A stretch of 64,000 nucleotides of DNA, from positions 124,001 to 188,000 of the forward strand of contig JAFUGK010000002.1 of NCBI GenBank assembly GCA_017469445.1. The letters are read 5' to 3'. The position numbers were made by a program, and so were the translations under genes. The DNA comes from Clostridia bacterium (GTDB lineage Bacteria; Bacillota; Clostridia; TANB77; CAG-508). Below the pieces are notes generated by a model that searched no databases, had not been told where the DNA came from, and worked only from the letters and a program-made list of their open reading frames with translations. The stretch's first letter is position 1, and each line of letters starts with the position of its first letter. This document shows, in pieces, positions 33,957-42,920 of the stretch.

Positions 33957-35747
33957 ATGCCTAAGAAACAAAAAAAAGAAATAAAAATAGACCAAGAAGA
34001 TAAAGAAGAATTACTAAACCAAAAGATTTTAGGAACTTATGAAAAGAGTAAAAATTTTGGCTTTGTGGTGCCAGATTTTAAAAAACTTCCAACAGATATT
34101 TTTGTTTCAAAAAAGAATTCTAAAAAGGCTAAAAATGGGCAAAAAGTATTAGTACAAATTACAAAAGTGCCTAAAAAAGGAAAATCTTTAGAAGGTAATA
34201 TAATAGATGTAATAGGTAGTGCTGATTCACGTGATATAGAAATGAAATGCTTAGTAAAAGAATATGATGTGCCAGAAAAATTTCCTAAAGAGGTTATTCT
34301 AGAGGCTAAGGCTATTAATCAATTAGTAGATAAAAAAGATATTCCAAATAGAGTAGATTTTAGAGATTTAAACATATTTACAATTGATGGAGAAGACTCT
34401 AAAGATTTAGATGATGCAGTTTCTGTAAGTAAAGATGAAAATGGAATTTATACTTTGGGAGTTTACATAGCAGATGTAAGCTACTATGTAAAACCAGGTA
34501 CTAATTTGGATAAAGAGGCATTAAAAAGAGGGACAAGTATATACATGCTAGATAGAGTAATTCCAATGCTTCCATTTGAATTGTCTAATGGAATTTGTAG
34601 TTTAAATGCAGGAGAAGATAGATTTGTTTTAGCAATAACTATGAAAATTGATAAAAAAGGAATTGTAAAATCTTCTAAAATATCAAAAGGGATAATTAAT
34701 GTAAAAGAAAGAATGACATATACCAATGTGGCTAAAATAATAGAAAATTCTGATAATGAAGTTACAAAAAGATATGAAAAATATATAACTGATTTTAAGT
34801 TAATGGAAGAACTAGCACACATTTTAAAGAAAAGAAGAATGAGTAATGGAAGTCTAAATTTAAATATTCCAGAAACTAAAATAGAATTTGATGAAAATGG
34901 AAAAGTAATAGATATAAGAAAGTATGAACTAAGCTTTGCAAATGAAATAATTGAACAATTTATGCTTACTGCAAATGAAGAAATTGCAGAAACATTTTAT
35001 AATTTGAAAATACCATTTATTTATAGAGTTCACGAAGTACCTGATGTAGATAAAATAGAAGAATTAAATAAGTTTTTATTTGATATGGGGTATAAAATAA
35101 AAGTAAATAAAAAAGGAGAAGTTAGTCCAAAGGAATTTGCGGAGATTTTAAATGATATTGAAGGTAAGCCAGAAGAAAAAGTAATATCAACATTTATATT
35201 AAGAACTTTAAAAATTGCTAGATATGAAAGTGAAAATAAAGGACATTTTGGAATAGCAAGTAAATATTATTGCCATTTTACATCACCAATTAGAAGATAT
35301 CCAGATTTATTTATTCATAGAGTAATATCTGAATATTTAAACAATAACAATAGTATTCCAGATAAGAAATTGCAAAAGTTTGCAAAGCAAGCAACATCAT
35401 ATGCTGAAAAATCTTCTGAAAGAGAAAAAATTGCACAAACTATAGAAAGGGAGGCAGAAGATATTAAAAAAGCTGAATTTATGGAAGATAAAATTGGAGA
35501 GGAATTTGATGGAATAATTAGTGGAGTAACTCAATTTGGTGTATTTGTGGAACTTGAAAATACAGTAGAAGGGTTAATTAGATTTGAAAATTTAGCTGAT
35601 GATTATTTTGAGTATAACGAGTCTAAAAAAATGCTTATAGGTGAGCATACAGGAAGAATATTTAAAATAGGAGATTGTGTAAAAGTTAGAGTAATAGAAG
35701 CAAGTAAATTACTAAGAAGAGTGTCTTTTGAATTAGTTAATAAATAA
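33957..35747 (+). CDS. rnr: Ribonuclease R
   Basis: A 3'-to-5' processive exoribonuclease; 596 residues from the ATG, 610 if translation begins at AUU 33915. A cold-shock/OB segment comes first (GTYEKSKNFGFVVPDFKKL). The RNB catalytic domain has FTIDGEDSKDLDDAVSVSKD (metal-binding aspartates), YIADVSYYVKPGT, RGTSIYMLDRVIPMLP, NGICSLNAGEDRFVL and HFTSPIRRYPDLFIHR. The C-terminal S1 domain begins GEEFDGIISGVTQFGVFVEL. It lacks the N-terminal helix-turn-helix of longer RNase R proteins. It decays structured RNA and takes part in rRNA quality control. The 3' end overlaps a convergent small gene by 11 bp. Confidence 0.95.
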   Translation: MPKKQKKEIKIDQEDKEELLNQKILGTYEKSKNFGFVVPDFKKLPTDIFVSKKNSKKAKNGQKVLVQITKVPKKGKSLEGNIIDVIGSADSRDIEMKCLVKEYDVPEKFPKEVILEAKAINQLVDKKDIPNRVDFRDLNIFTIDGEDSKDLDDAVSVSKDENGIYTLGVYIADVSYYVKPGTNLDKEALKRGTSIYMLDRVIPMLPFELSNGICSLNAGEDRFVLAITMKIDKKGIVKSSKISKGIINVKERMTYTNVAKIIENSDNEVTKRYEKYITDFKLMEELAHILKKRRMSNGSLNLNIPETKIEFDENGKVIDIRKYELSFANEIIEQFMLTANEEIAETFYNLKIPFIYRVHEVPDVDKIEELNKFLFDMGYKIKVNKKGEVSPKEFAEILNDIEGKPEEKVISTFILRTLKIARYESENKGHFGIASKYYCHFTSPIRRYPDLFIHRVISEYLNNNNSIPDKKLQKFAKQATSYAEKSSEREKIAQTIEREAEDIKKAEFMEDKIGEEFDGIISGVTQFGVFVELENTVEGLIRFENLADDYFEYNESKKMLIGEHTGRIFKIGDCVKVRVIEASKLLRRVSFELVNK

Positions 35748-35901
35748 ACCAAACAGCATAATTTGAATATATGAATCCAAAGATTCCTAAAGCAATAACA
35801 AGATAACCAGCAATCTTGTTATTGCTTTTTATTTCAAAAATTCCATATGACAGTGTTTTTATAATTGCAAAAATTGTAAATAAGGTTACGAATGTATTCA
35901 T
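35737..35901 (-). CDS. Small hydrophobic membrane protein
   Basis: A 54-residue protein, MNTFVTLFTIFAIIKTLSYG and onward, with two predicted transmembrane helices separated by FEIKSNNKIAG. The start at 35901 is chosen because AGAAAGGATT lies before it. It reads away from the ger operon in the same direction and overlaps the rnr stop by 11 bp. I do not recognise the family; proximity to germination genes hints at, but does not show, a sporulation role. Confidence 0.55.
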   Translation of the reverse strand: MNTFVTLFTIFAIIKTLSYGIFEIKSNNKIAGYLVIALGIFGFIYSNYAVWFIY

Positions 35902-35972
35902 TATATTAAATCCTTTCTTATAGGCAATTAATATATAAAATTTATTCAATTTCCTCGGCTTGCTACGTGTTA

Positions 35973-36045
35973 TACAAATTCTAAAGATACAGCAAGCGAG
36001 TCTCTCACTTCTGCTTCCTCCCTTGCCATATCTTAAGAATTTGTA
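35973..36045. repeat. Stem-loop with 17-bp arms and GC-richer core downstream of gerC
   Basis: Arms 35973-35989 and 36029-36045 pair with one mismatch (ACAAATTCT...AGAATTTGT). Inside are GCAAG/CTTGC and a 25-nt loop. It could terminate the ger operon on the minus strand, though no T-tract follows. It has the same long-arm, structured-core layout as the other nested elements, but no second copy is in this window. Confidence 0.5.
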
Positions 36046-36121
36046 CTAACACTCCACGGCACATTCGTCATTTCATAAATTTTTATATTAATTGCTTGTA
36101 TAGCTTACTATTTAATAAAAA

Positions 36122-37354
36122 TTAATTTTTAATAATCAAATTTCCATTATTAACATCAGTATTAACTTTTATATTGAAAAAAGCATTTTTATAATTTGCT
36201 CCCCAATTTTGATTATGAAAATCTGTTATAGTAGAAAATTTGCTTAGCATGTATTTCCCAAAACCAATCGTATCTGAATGTAATTCTTTAGAGGTTTTAT
36301 ATAAATAATCCAATATGTGGCTTTCGAGGTAATTATTAGCATATTCTGAAATTATCTTTAAATTTTCTTTAGTAGAGTAATCTGATTTTGTATACAAAGA
36401 TTCTATATTTGCTTTTAAATCTATTTTACAGTTAATATATGGTGAACCATTTACTAAATTTACATTTATATTAGGAGGAGATAATTGAGTTAATGATAAA
36501 TTGATAATACTAGTGTTATCAAATGGATTAGGAATATTTATTATTGCATTTTGCAATTTATTTTGAAGTATTAAATGACAGATTGAATCCATTGAATTTA
36601 ACTCACCAATTAAATAACCATTATGAAAAACAGCCAATCCACTTATTTGCATATTGTTTTTGTTTTCAATAAAAGCTTGCCCTTCCTTATAGCTTGTATC
36701 TATATCTATATAATTTACATCATTTGGAATAGTGTGTGTTGAAGGAGTATTTATACCAGCTAAAATTGCAACAGAATCATATGAATCGTCATGCAATGCT
36801 CTATAAAAATCTGATAAATCAACATTCATTGAATAGCCAGTATAATCACCAGAATTTACAACAACCTCATAAAATCTAGCAGTTTGTTTTATTAATACAG
36901 GTTTTGTAATTTCTATAAAGTCTTTTGCTGCACATTTAGAAATAGCGATACTACAGCCTGGCCTTATTTCAACATTTCCATTTAAGCACACAATTTCATT
37001 GCTAATACCGTTTACAGCAAATTCTTCAGAAAAAACAACAATTTTACAATGTGATAAATTTAGCTTCTTACTAATATAGCTATTTATTATATTTAATCCA
37101 GAATTTATTGTAGAACACTCAACAGTAGTAGTAGTAGCTCCACTGGTTTGCTCTGAACCTTCACTATCAGATGAACCGGATGAAGGAGTAGCAATTTGAA
37201 GAGTTAATTTAATTAAATTATTTTCTCCTTTATCTATTCCAATTGCAATAACATAAGCTAGGTTCTCTATACTTTGATTGTTAACATTATATCTTGAAAC
37301 TGCAATTAAAATTATAAAAAGAGCAACAAAAGCAAATGTAAATATTTTTTTCAT
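36122..37354 (-). CDS. gerC: Spore germination receptor subunit C (Ger(x)C lipoprotein family)
   Basis: A 410-residue exported protein. The N-terminal hydrophobic segment (FTFAFVALFIILIAVSRYNV) is a signal helix, without an obvious lipobox cysteine, which is unusual because GerC proteins are normally lipoproteins. Family signatures are NLAYVIAIGIDKGENNLIKLTLQ (its first part), LNLSHCKIVVFSEEFAV and AVFHNGYLIGEL. The C-terminal part has the expected VNTDVNNGNLIIKN ending. GerC sits outside the spore inner membrane and works with GerA and GerB. AAAAGGAG precedes its ATG. It is the third gene of the gerA-gerB-gerC operon. Confidence 0.88.
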   Translation of the reverse strand: MKKIFTFAFVALFIILIAVSRYNVNNQSIENLAYVIAIGIDKGENNLIKLTLQIATPSSGSSDSEGSEQTSGATTTTVECSTINSGLNIINSYISKKLNLSHCKIVVFSEEFAVNGISNEIVCLNGNVEIRPGCSIAISKCAAKDFIEITKPVLIKQTARFYEVVVNSGDYTGYSMNVDLSDFYRALHDDSYDSVAILAGINTPSTHTIPNDVNYIDIDTSYKEGQAFIENKNNMQISGLAVFHNGYLIGELNSMDSICHLILQNKLQNAIINIPNPFDNTSIINLSLTQLSPPNINVNLVNGSPYINCKIDLKANIESLYTKSDYSTKENLKIISEYANNYLESHILDYLYKTSKELHSDTIGFGKYMLSKFSTITDFHNQNWGANYKNAFFNIKVNTDVNNGNLIIKN

Positions 37355-37408
37355 TCAAAAATTCTCCTTTTACTATTTAGTATATGAGCAATTAATCTTT
37401 AGTAAAAT

Positions 37409-38503
37409 CTAATTGGAATTAAATGGTTTCTTCTTACTTTTTAAATATGAAATTAACAAAATAGAGAAAAGTAATATAAATAGGGCAATTGTATAATATG
37501 AAAAAACATTTCTTTGTAAAAACCTTAGGTCTGTAATATCTTTTATGGATATAACAAAACCAAGAATTATAGCACCAAAAGCATACATAGAGCCAGTCCT
37601 ACTAGACGACATTGTCATCTGCTTGAAAGTATCTGTTAAAAAGAAAAATATAATGCTTAAATATGCAAAAGAGCTTAAGATCCATAAGAAAAAGTATAAT
37701 GCATCAACTCTTTCTAAAAAGTTTCCAAAAGATAAAATTCTAGATAGTAAATAAATAGAAAACAAATCCTCTGTTGCATATGAAAAAGGAAACTGCAAAA
37801 GTAGTGAAACTACAGTTAAAAGTAGGTATAAAGAAGATATAATAATAGAAATCAGTCCAATTTTTTTGTATTTGGTAGTATCGTTAAGTAAAGGGTTAAT
37901 TAAAAATAAATATATTAATCCGCTAAATGCATAAATATTTGTATCATGTGTTAAAAAAGTGTCTTTAAAACTGTAACCAAAAATAGGAAATAAACTACTA
38001 AAATTTGTTCCAAAAAAACTCACACCAAACAAAATAAGGATAGGAATAAAAAGTAAATACAATCCCATAAGATTATTTTTAACTATAACTGTAATATCAT
38101 GCTTTGCAACAACTATTGCAGCAATAAGAAATGTTAAAATAAGATAAAGAATGCTAATATTAGATAAGTAAATAACATGTATATATCTGCACATATTTCC
38201 AATTATTATTGTTGCTGATAAAATAAAGAAACCGATTAAAGCTATGCATACAATGGATTTTAGAACTTTACCAGCTAAAAAATTAGAAATGTCAATAATG
38301 CTTAAATTTAAAAATTTACTAAATAGTTTATTCATTGCTAAAAAAAGAAAAATAGCTAAGATACTAATGAAAATGGTGTGAAGCCAAGCACCAGAAGCTG
38401 TATCTATTATTATGTCTTTTGCAACACTAATTAGAACTTGATTAACCATTATAACCACAATTAGTGCAATTGCTTCTATTGTAGATATTTTTTTGTAATC
38501 CAA
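37409..38503 (-). CDS. gerB: Spore germination receptor permease subunit B
   Basis: A 364-residue integral membrane protein with about ten hydrophobic segments, of the APC-type GerAB family that binds the germinant in the spore inner membrane. It starts with TTG (MDYKKISTIEAIALIVVIMV) behind AAAGGAGGAG. Typical segments include TIFISILAIFLFLAMNKLFS and VDALYFFLWILSSFAYLSII. The gene lies 17 nt after gerA and 54 nt before gerC, giving the standard order A-B-C. The length is normal. Confidence 0.9.
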   Translation of the reverse strand: MDYKKISTIEAIALIVVIMVNQVLISVAKDIIIDTASGAWLHTIFISILAIFLFLAMNKLFSKFLNLSIIDISNFLAGKVLKSIVCIALIGFFILSATIIIGNMCRYIHVIYLSNISILYLILTFLIAAIVVAKHDITVIVKNNLMGLYLLFIPILILFGVSFFGTNFSSLFPIFGYSFKDTFLTHDTNIYAFSGLIYLFLINPLLNDTTKYKKIGLISIIISSLYLLLTVVSLLLQFPFSYATEDLFSIYLLSRILSFGNFLERVDALYFFLWILSSFAYLSIIFFFLTDTFKQMTMSSSRTGSMYAFGAIILGFVISIKDITDLRFLQRNVFSYYTIALFILLFSILLISYLKSKKKPFNSN

Positions 38504-38520
38504 AATTTCTCCTCCTTTGC

Positions 38521-40197
38521 CTAATCTTTAGGCTTTTTCCATAACATACTGATATTTCCAGCATCTTTAGGTCGCTTTGTGGCTAAAAAGTTTGCTCTCT
38601 TTTCTCTTAGCCAAATAGGGCTTAAGAAAATAGTGGCAGCAGTATCTTTATTACCTATAGGGAAATATGGCTCTAAGTATGGTACACCAAAAGATTTAAG
38701 ACCTCCCAATATTCCAAAATAAATAAATAATCCAAGTGCAATTCCCAAAAATCCAGAAATATAACCTAAAAATAGAAATATAAAGCGTAAGAATCTTAAA
38801 GTAAATCCAAGAGAATAATCTGGCACTGCAAAAGAGCATATAGCAGTAATAGAAACTATTATAATTAATATTGGGCTAACAATACTTGCATTAACAGCAG
38901 CTTCACCCAAAATAAGTGCTCCAACAATACCTATGGTAGGTCCAATTGGGGAAGGTACACGTAGTCCAGCTTCTCTAATAAGTTCAAAAGAAACCTCCAT
39001 TAAAACAATTTCGAAAATAATAGGAAATGGAACAGATTCTCTAGAGGCTGCTATTGAAAATAAAAGCTCTGTTGGAATAAGTTCTGGATGGTATATGGTT
39101 GTTGCAATATATATACCAGGTAGCAAAAGAGAAAAGAATATGGCTATAATCCTTATAATTCTCAGAATATTTGAAAATTGCTGTTTTAAATTTAAATCTT
39201 CAGGAGATGAAATAAAGTCTACTAAAATGCCTGGAGCAACTAAAACATATGGAGAACCATTTATAATAATTGCAACTCTACCATTAAACAATAGGTTTGC
39301 AACTCTATCTGGTCTTTCAGTAGAAATAAGCTGAGGAAAGCTAGTAAAACCTTCATCTTGTATTAATTGCTCTAATTCTCCTGCAGAAATAATAGAATCC
39401 ACATCCAAATTATTAATTCTATATTTAACTTCACCAACTAATTCATCATTAGCAATATTTTTTAAATAGCAAATAGCTATATTTGTTTTACTTACATTTC
39501 CAACAGTAGTATTTTCAATAATTAAATTTTCGTTATTTATAATTCTTCTTAAAATAGATGTATTTACCCTTAAGACTTCAACAAAAGCCTCTTGTGCACC
39601 TTTTACAACTACTTCATTTTGAGGAACTGAAACAGTTCTATGCTTAAAACCCTTAACATCCAAGCTAAAAGCTATTGGAAGTGTATCTACAAATAAAGCA
39701 CAATTTCCAGAATTAATTTCAGAAATAATGTCTTTAAATTCTTTTATTTTTTTAATATCGTTTTGAGGAAGTAAACAGTTAAAAATATAGTTTTCCAAGT
39801 TGAATTTTTTTACTTTTCTAACTGTAATATTATTGCTAATTGCAACAGAGGTGGTCTTTGGTTTATTATCTTTATCTATTAACATTAATGGCTTTAAAAT
39901 AAAATTATTAATAATTTCAGCATCAACCATTCCATCTATAAACACAATACAGGCATTATATTCTCTTCCGTGACTTGAAAAAATGAATTCCCTAAATTTA
40001 ATATCTCTGCTAATTAATGCATTATATTTAACTTTTAAATATTCTAAATTTACACTTAAAGTAGGGTGTATATTTTTATATTCTACTTCATTAGATTCTG
40101 TATTTTCATTTATTGTATTACTTGGAAGAGAAAATTCGTAATCTTTATTTTCTCTATAAACAAATATATTTTTTAATAAATCTAAAATTTGATTCAT
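38521..40197 (-). CDS. gerA: Spore germination receptor subunit A
   Basis: A 558-residue GerA/SpoVAF-family membrane protein. A soluble N-terminal domain (about 1-290) contains FVDGMVDAEIINNFILKPLM and NLDVDSIISAGELEQLIQDE. The membrane domain (about 300-510) has DRVANLLFNGRVAIIINGSP, FPIIFEIVLMEVSFELIREA, PSPIGPTIGIVGALILGEAA and a long hydrophobic end. The last ~50 residues are polar (EKRANFLATKRPKDAGN). Subunit A forms the channel that responds to germinants. AAAGGAG precedes the ATG. The presence of a complete A-B-C set shows this organism makes germinable endospores. Confidence 0.95.
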   Translation of the reverse strand: MNQILDLLKNIFVYRENKDYEFSLPSNTINENTESNEVEYKNIHPTLSVNLEYLKVKYNALISRDIKFREFIFSSHGREYNACIVFIDGMVDAEIINNFILKPLMLIDKDNKPKTTSVAISNNITVRKVKKFNLENYIFNCLLPQNDIKKIKEFKDIISEINSGNCALFVDTLPIAFSLDVKGFKHRTVSVPQNEVVVKGAQEAFVEVLRVNTSILRRIINNENLIIENTTVGNVSKTNIAICYLKNIANDELVGEVKYRINNLDVDSIISAGELEQLIQDEGFTSFPQLISTERPDRVANLLFNGRVAIIINGSPYVLVAPGILVDFISSPEDLNLKQQFSNILRIIRIIAIFFSLLLPGIYIATTIYHPELIPTELLFSIAASRESVPFPIIFEIVLMEVSFELIREAGLRVPSPIGPTIGIVGALILGEAAVNASIVSPILIIIVSITAICSFAVPDYSLGFTLRFLRFIFLFLGYISGFLGIALGLFIYFGILGGLKSFGVPYLEPYFPIGNKDTAATIFLSPIWLREKRANFLATKRPKDAGNISMLWKKPKD

Positions 40198-40349
40198 TAT
40201 AATAACTCCTTTAATTAGTATTATGTACCAAAAATACTAAAATATATACTATGGAAAATTTTTGAAAAATAGGCATAATATTGCTAAAAATTAATATACA
40301 TTTATTAAAAGTTTAGTGTACAAACATTTTGTTAGGAGGTTAAATTTGT

Positions 40350-41828
40350 ATGGAAAACTTAAGAATATATGAAGACATTGCAAAAAGAACAGAAGGAGAC
40401 ATATATGTTGGTGTAGTTGGTCCAGTAAGAACAGGAAAATCTACTTTTATAAAAAAATTCATGGATTTACTTGTAATACCAAATATAGAAAATGAATACA
40501 AAAAGGAAAGAGCAACAGATGAATTACCACAAAGCGCAGCAGGAAGAACAATAATGACAACAGAGCCCAAATTTATACCAAATGAAGCTGTAGAAATTAC
40601 TTTAGATGATAATATTAAATTGAAAACAAGGCTAGTAGATTGTGTAGGATATTTAGTGAATAATGCAATAGGATATTTAGAAGATGATATGCCAAGAATG
40701 GTAAAAACCCCATGGTCAGCAGAAGAAATTCCTTTTGAAAGTGCTGCAGAAATAGGTACTAGAAAAGTAATTGCAGAACATTCTACAATAGGAATATTAG
40801 TAACAACAGATGGAAGTATAACAGATATACCAAGAGAAGATTATATAGAAGCAGAAGAAAGAGTTGTAAAAGAATTAAAAGATTTAAAGAAGCCATTTGT
40901 AATTGTATTAAATTCAGAAGATCCTGAGTCAAACTATACAGTTGAACTTGCAGAAAAACTAGAAAAAAAATATGGTGTAAGTGTTATGAGAGTAAATTGC
41001 TTGAATTTAGGAATAGATGATATAAATCAAATATTTAATAAAGTTCTTTATGAATTTCCAATAGAAAGAATAAATATACAATTTCCTAAATGGGTAGATG
41101 GTTTAGATACATCAAATGAAATAAAACAAACATTATATAATAGTATAAAAGAAGCGTTTAAAGGAATACAAACTATAAAACAAGTAAGTTCAGGAGTAGA
41201 AAAAATAAAGCAAACAGATATAGTAAATAGAGTAATAACAGATGAAATACAACTTGGTACTGGAGCTGTATCAATAGATATAAATTTAAAAGAAGAATTA
41301 TTTTATCAAATATTAACAAATATAACAGGAGTAAATTTACAAAACGAGGGAGATTTGTTTGCAATAATAACAGATTTAGCAAAAGTAAAAAAAGAGTATA
41401 GTAAAATAGAATATGCAATACAAGAGGTAAAAACGAAAGGATATGGGATAGTAACTCCTGGAATGGAAGATTTAATTTTAGATGAACCAGAAATGGTAAA
41501 ACAAGGTTCTAGGTTTGGGGTAAAACTTAAGGCAAAAGCACCAAGTATACATATGATTAAGGCAGATATAGAAACAGAGGTATCTCCAATCGTTGGAAGT
41601 GAGAAACAATCGGAGGAATTAGTAAATTACTTGTTATCTGAATTTGAGAATGATCCAAAGAAAATATGGGAATCTAACATATTTGGTAAAAGCTTGCATG
41701 AGCTTGTAAATGAAGGACTTCAAAATAAATTAAGTAGAATGCCAGAAGAAGCACAAGCAAAATTACAAGAAACGTTAGAAAGAATAGTAAACGAAGGAAG
41801 CGGAGGCTTAATATGCATAATATTGTAA
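40350..41828 (+). CDS. spoIVA: Stage IV sporulation protein A, spore-coat morphogenetic ATPase
   Basis: A 492-residue protein with the hallmark start ENLRIYEDIAKRTEGDIYVG. The Walker A box is GPVRTGKSTFIKKFM (G24-S31 region) and the sensor-like segment ATDELPQSAAGRTIMTTEPK follows. SpoIVA polymerises on the outer forespore membrane and forms the platform for coat assembly. The C-terminal ISRGTL-like end is RIVNEGSGGLICIIL, matching the family's membrane-targeting tail. It is transcribed divergently from gerA. The call places this genome firmly among endospore formers. Confidence 0.97.
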   Translation: MENLRIYEDIAKRTEGDIYVGVVGPVRTGKSTFIKKFMDLLVIPNIENEYKKERATDELPQSAAGRTIMTTEPKFIPNEAVEITLDDNIKLKTRLVDCVGYLVNNAIGYLEDDMPRMVKTPWSAEEIPFESAAEIGTRKVIAEHSTIGILVTTDGSITDIPREDYIEAEERVVKELKDLKKPFVIVLNSEDPESNYTVELAEKLEKKYGVSVMRVNCLNLGIDDINQIFNKVLYEFPIERINIQFPKWVDGLDTSNEIKQTLYNSIKEAFKGIQTIKQVSSGVEKIKQTDIVNRVITDEIQLGTGAVSIDINLKEELFYQILTNITGVNLQNEGDLFAIITDLAKVKKEYSKIEYAIQEVKTKGYGIVTPGMEDLILDEPEMVKQGSRFGVKLKAKAPSIHMIKADIETEVSPIVGSEKQSEELVNYLLSEFENDPKKIWESNIFGKSLHELVNEGLQNKLSRMPEEAQAKLQETLERIVNEGSGGLICIIL

Positions 41829-41869
41829 AAATTATATATACATTATTTGAATTTGTATAGCACAAATGT

Positions 41870-41946
41870 CCGCCAAATCTTAGTCGGCGTTGGATATTTT
41901 CTTTCTCCAAGTATTCGAAAGAAAAATGCAACGCCTACATTTGGTT
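41870..41946 (+). repeat. CCGCCAAA hairpin repeat, copy 4
   Basis: GGCGTTG pairs with CAACGCC, where copies 1 and 2 have GGTGTTG/CAACACC: a T-A to C-G compensatory change. Loop TCCAAGTATTC and the TTTTCTTTC/GAAAGAAAA stem are conserved. It lies after spoIVA and upstream of the promoter of the FtsH-like gene. Confidence 0.8.
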
Positions 41947-41992
41947 ACTTTTGCTATATTAATAAATGCATCTAAAATTTCATGAACAACAT

Positions 41993-42021
41993 TTGCAAAT
42001 TTATGTAAACAATGGTATAAT
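41993..42021 (+). promoter_or_regulatory. Predicted promoter of the FtsH-like protease gene
   Basis: TTGCAA, 17-nt spacer, perfect TATAAT, about 93 nt before the start codon. Confidence 0.65.
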
Positions 42022-42114
42022 AAATATGTATTAAAATTTATTAATAGGGAGGAAGATTTATTTAAGTTTAGTTGTTAAAAATTTTTTGTTATATAATTTA
42101 AATGGAGGCGAACT

Positions 42115-42864
42115 ATGAAAAACATTAAAAAGTATTTAAATTATGTTAAAGAAAAAGTAAAAGCATTTCAGAACGAATATGAGATGATAAGTGTTATTTT
42201 AGTAGCATTTATAATATTTATGTTTTTTATGTTTCCGGTAGATGCTCTGCTTAAAATTGCATTGGCTTTCTGGTTATCTATGAATGTTATCAAATTAGTT
42301 AAAGAAAAACGGATAAGAAAACTAATAAAGCCGTTTAGGAAGAATTTAGACGAAGTAAAAGAGCCGGAATTAACAGAAGAAGAGAAAATTGTATCTTCTG
42401 GGCATGAGGCAGGACATGCATTGATGTGTTATTTAATATCAGATTTATGTACAGTAGAAAAAATAACAATAGTTCCTGAGGGTATTTTTTTAGGACATGT
42501 AGATTTTATTGATAATGAAATGGTTATTAGAAAAAAATACTATTTGGAGCAGATTTATATTCTTATTGCAGGACTGGTTGCAGAAGATGTACTTTTTGGT
42601 GAACACTGCAACGGATGTGCAAAAGATGTAATGGAAGTAAGACAATTAGCATGTAGTATGCTAAATTCCGGAATGGGCAAAAAGCTTGCATATTCAGAGA
42701 TTGATTCGGCAAAAGAAGTAGACTATTTCTTACAAGAAGTTAGAAGAAGGGCAACAATTATTTTGACAGAAAATAAGGATGTATTAATAAAACTTCAAAA
42801 TGAAATATTAAAGAAAGGGACATTAAATGGACAGCAAATGCTAGATGTAATCGAAAACGAATAA
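42115..42864 (+). CDS. M41 (FtsH-like) metallopeptidase without AAA+ domain
   Basis: A 249-residue protein with two hydrophobic segments (about 24-62) and a soluble peptidase domain. The zinc site is SGHEAGHALMCYL (about residues 97-109, HEAGH), followed by IAGLVAEDVLFGE and a third-ligand region NGCAKDVMEVRQLA. These match the C-terminal protease of FtsH. The AAA+ ATPase module that normally unfolds substrates is absent, so it is either a specialised membrane protease or depends on a separate ATPase. Placement between spoIVA and ylbJ suggests, but does not prove, a sporulation link. A strong bidirectional terminator follows. Confidence 0.8.
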   Translation: MKNIKKYLNYVKEKVKAFQNEYEMISVILVAFIIFMFFMFPVDALLKIALAFWLSMNVIKLVKEKRIRKLIKPFRKNLDEVKEPELTEEEKIVSSGHEAGHALMCYLISDLCTVEKITIVPEGIFLGHVDFIDNEMVIRKKYYLEQIYILIAGLVAEDVLFGEHCNGCAKDVMEVRQLACSMLNSGMGKKLAYSEIDSAKEVDYFLQEVRRRATIILTENKDVLIKLQNEILKKGTLNGQQMLDVIENE

Positions 42865-42878
42865 ATTTAAGTAAATTA

Positions 42879-42913
42879 AAACGTACTAAGCTTAATTTAA
42901 GCTTAGTACGTTT
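42879..42913. terminator. Bidirectional terminator between convergent genes
   Basis: Perfect 17-bp inverted repeat AAACGTACTAAGCTTAA / TTAAGCTTAGTACGTTT with a 1-nt centre, followed by CCTTTTTTT on the plus strand and an A-rich run on the other side. Confidence 0.85.
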
Positions 42914-42920
42914 CCTTTTT

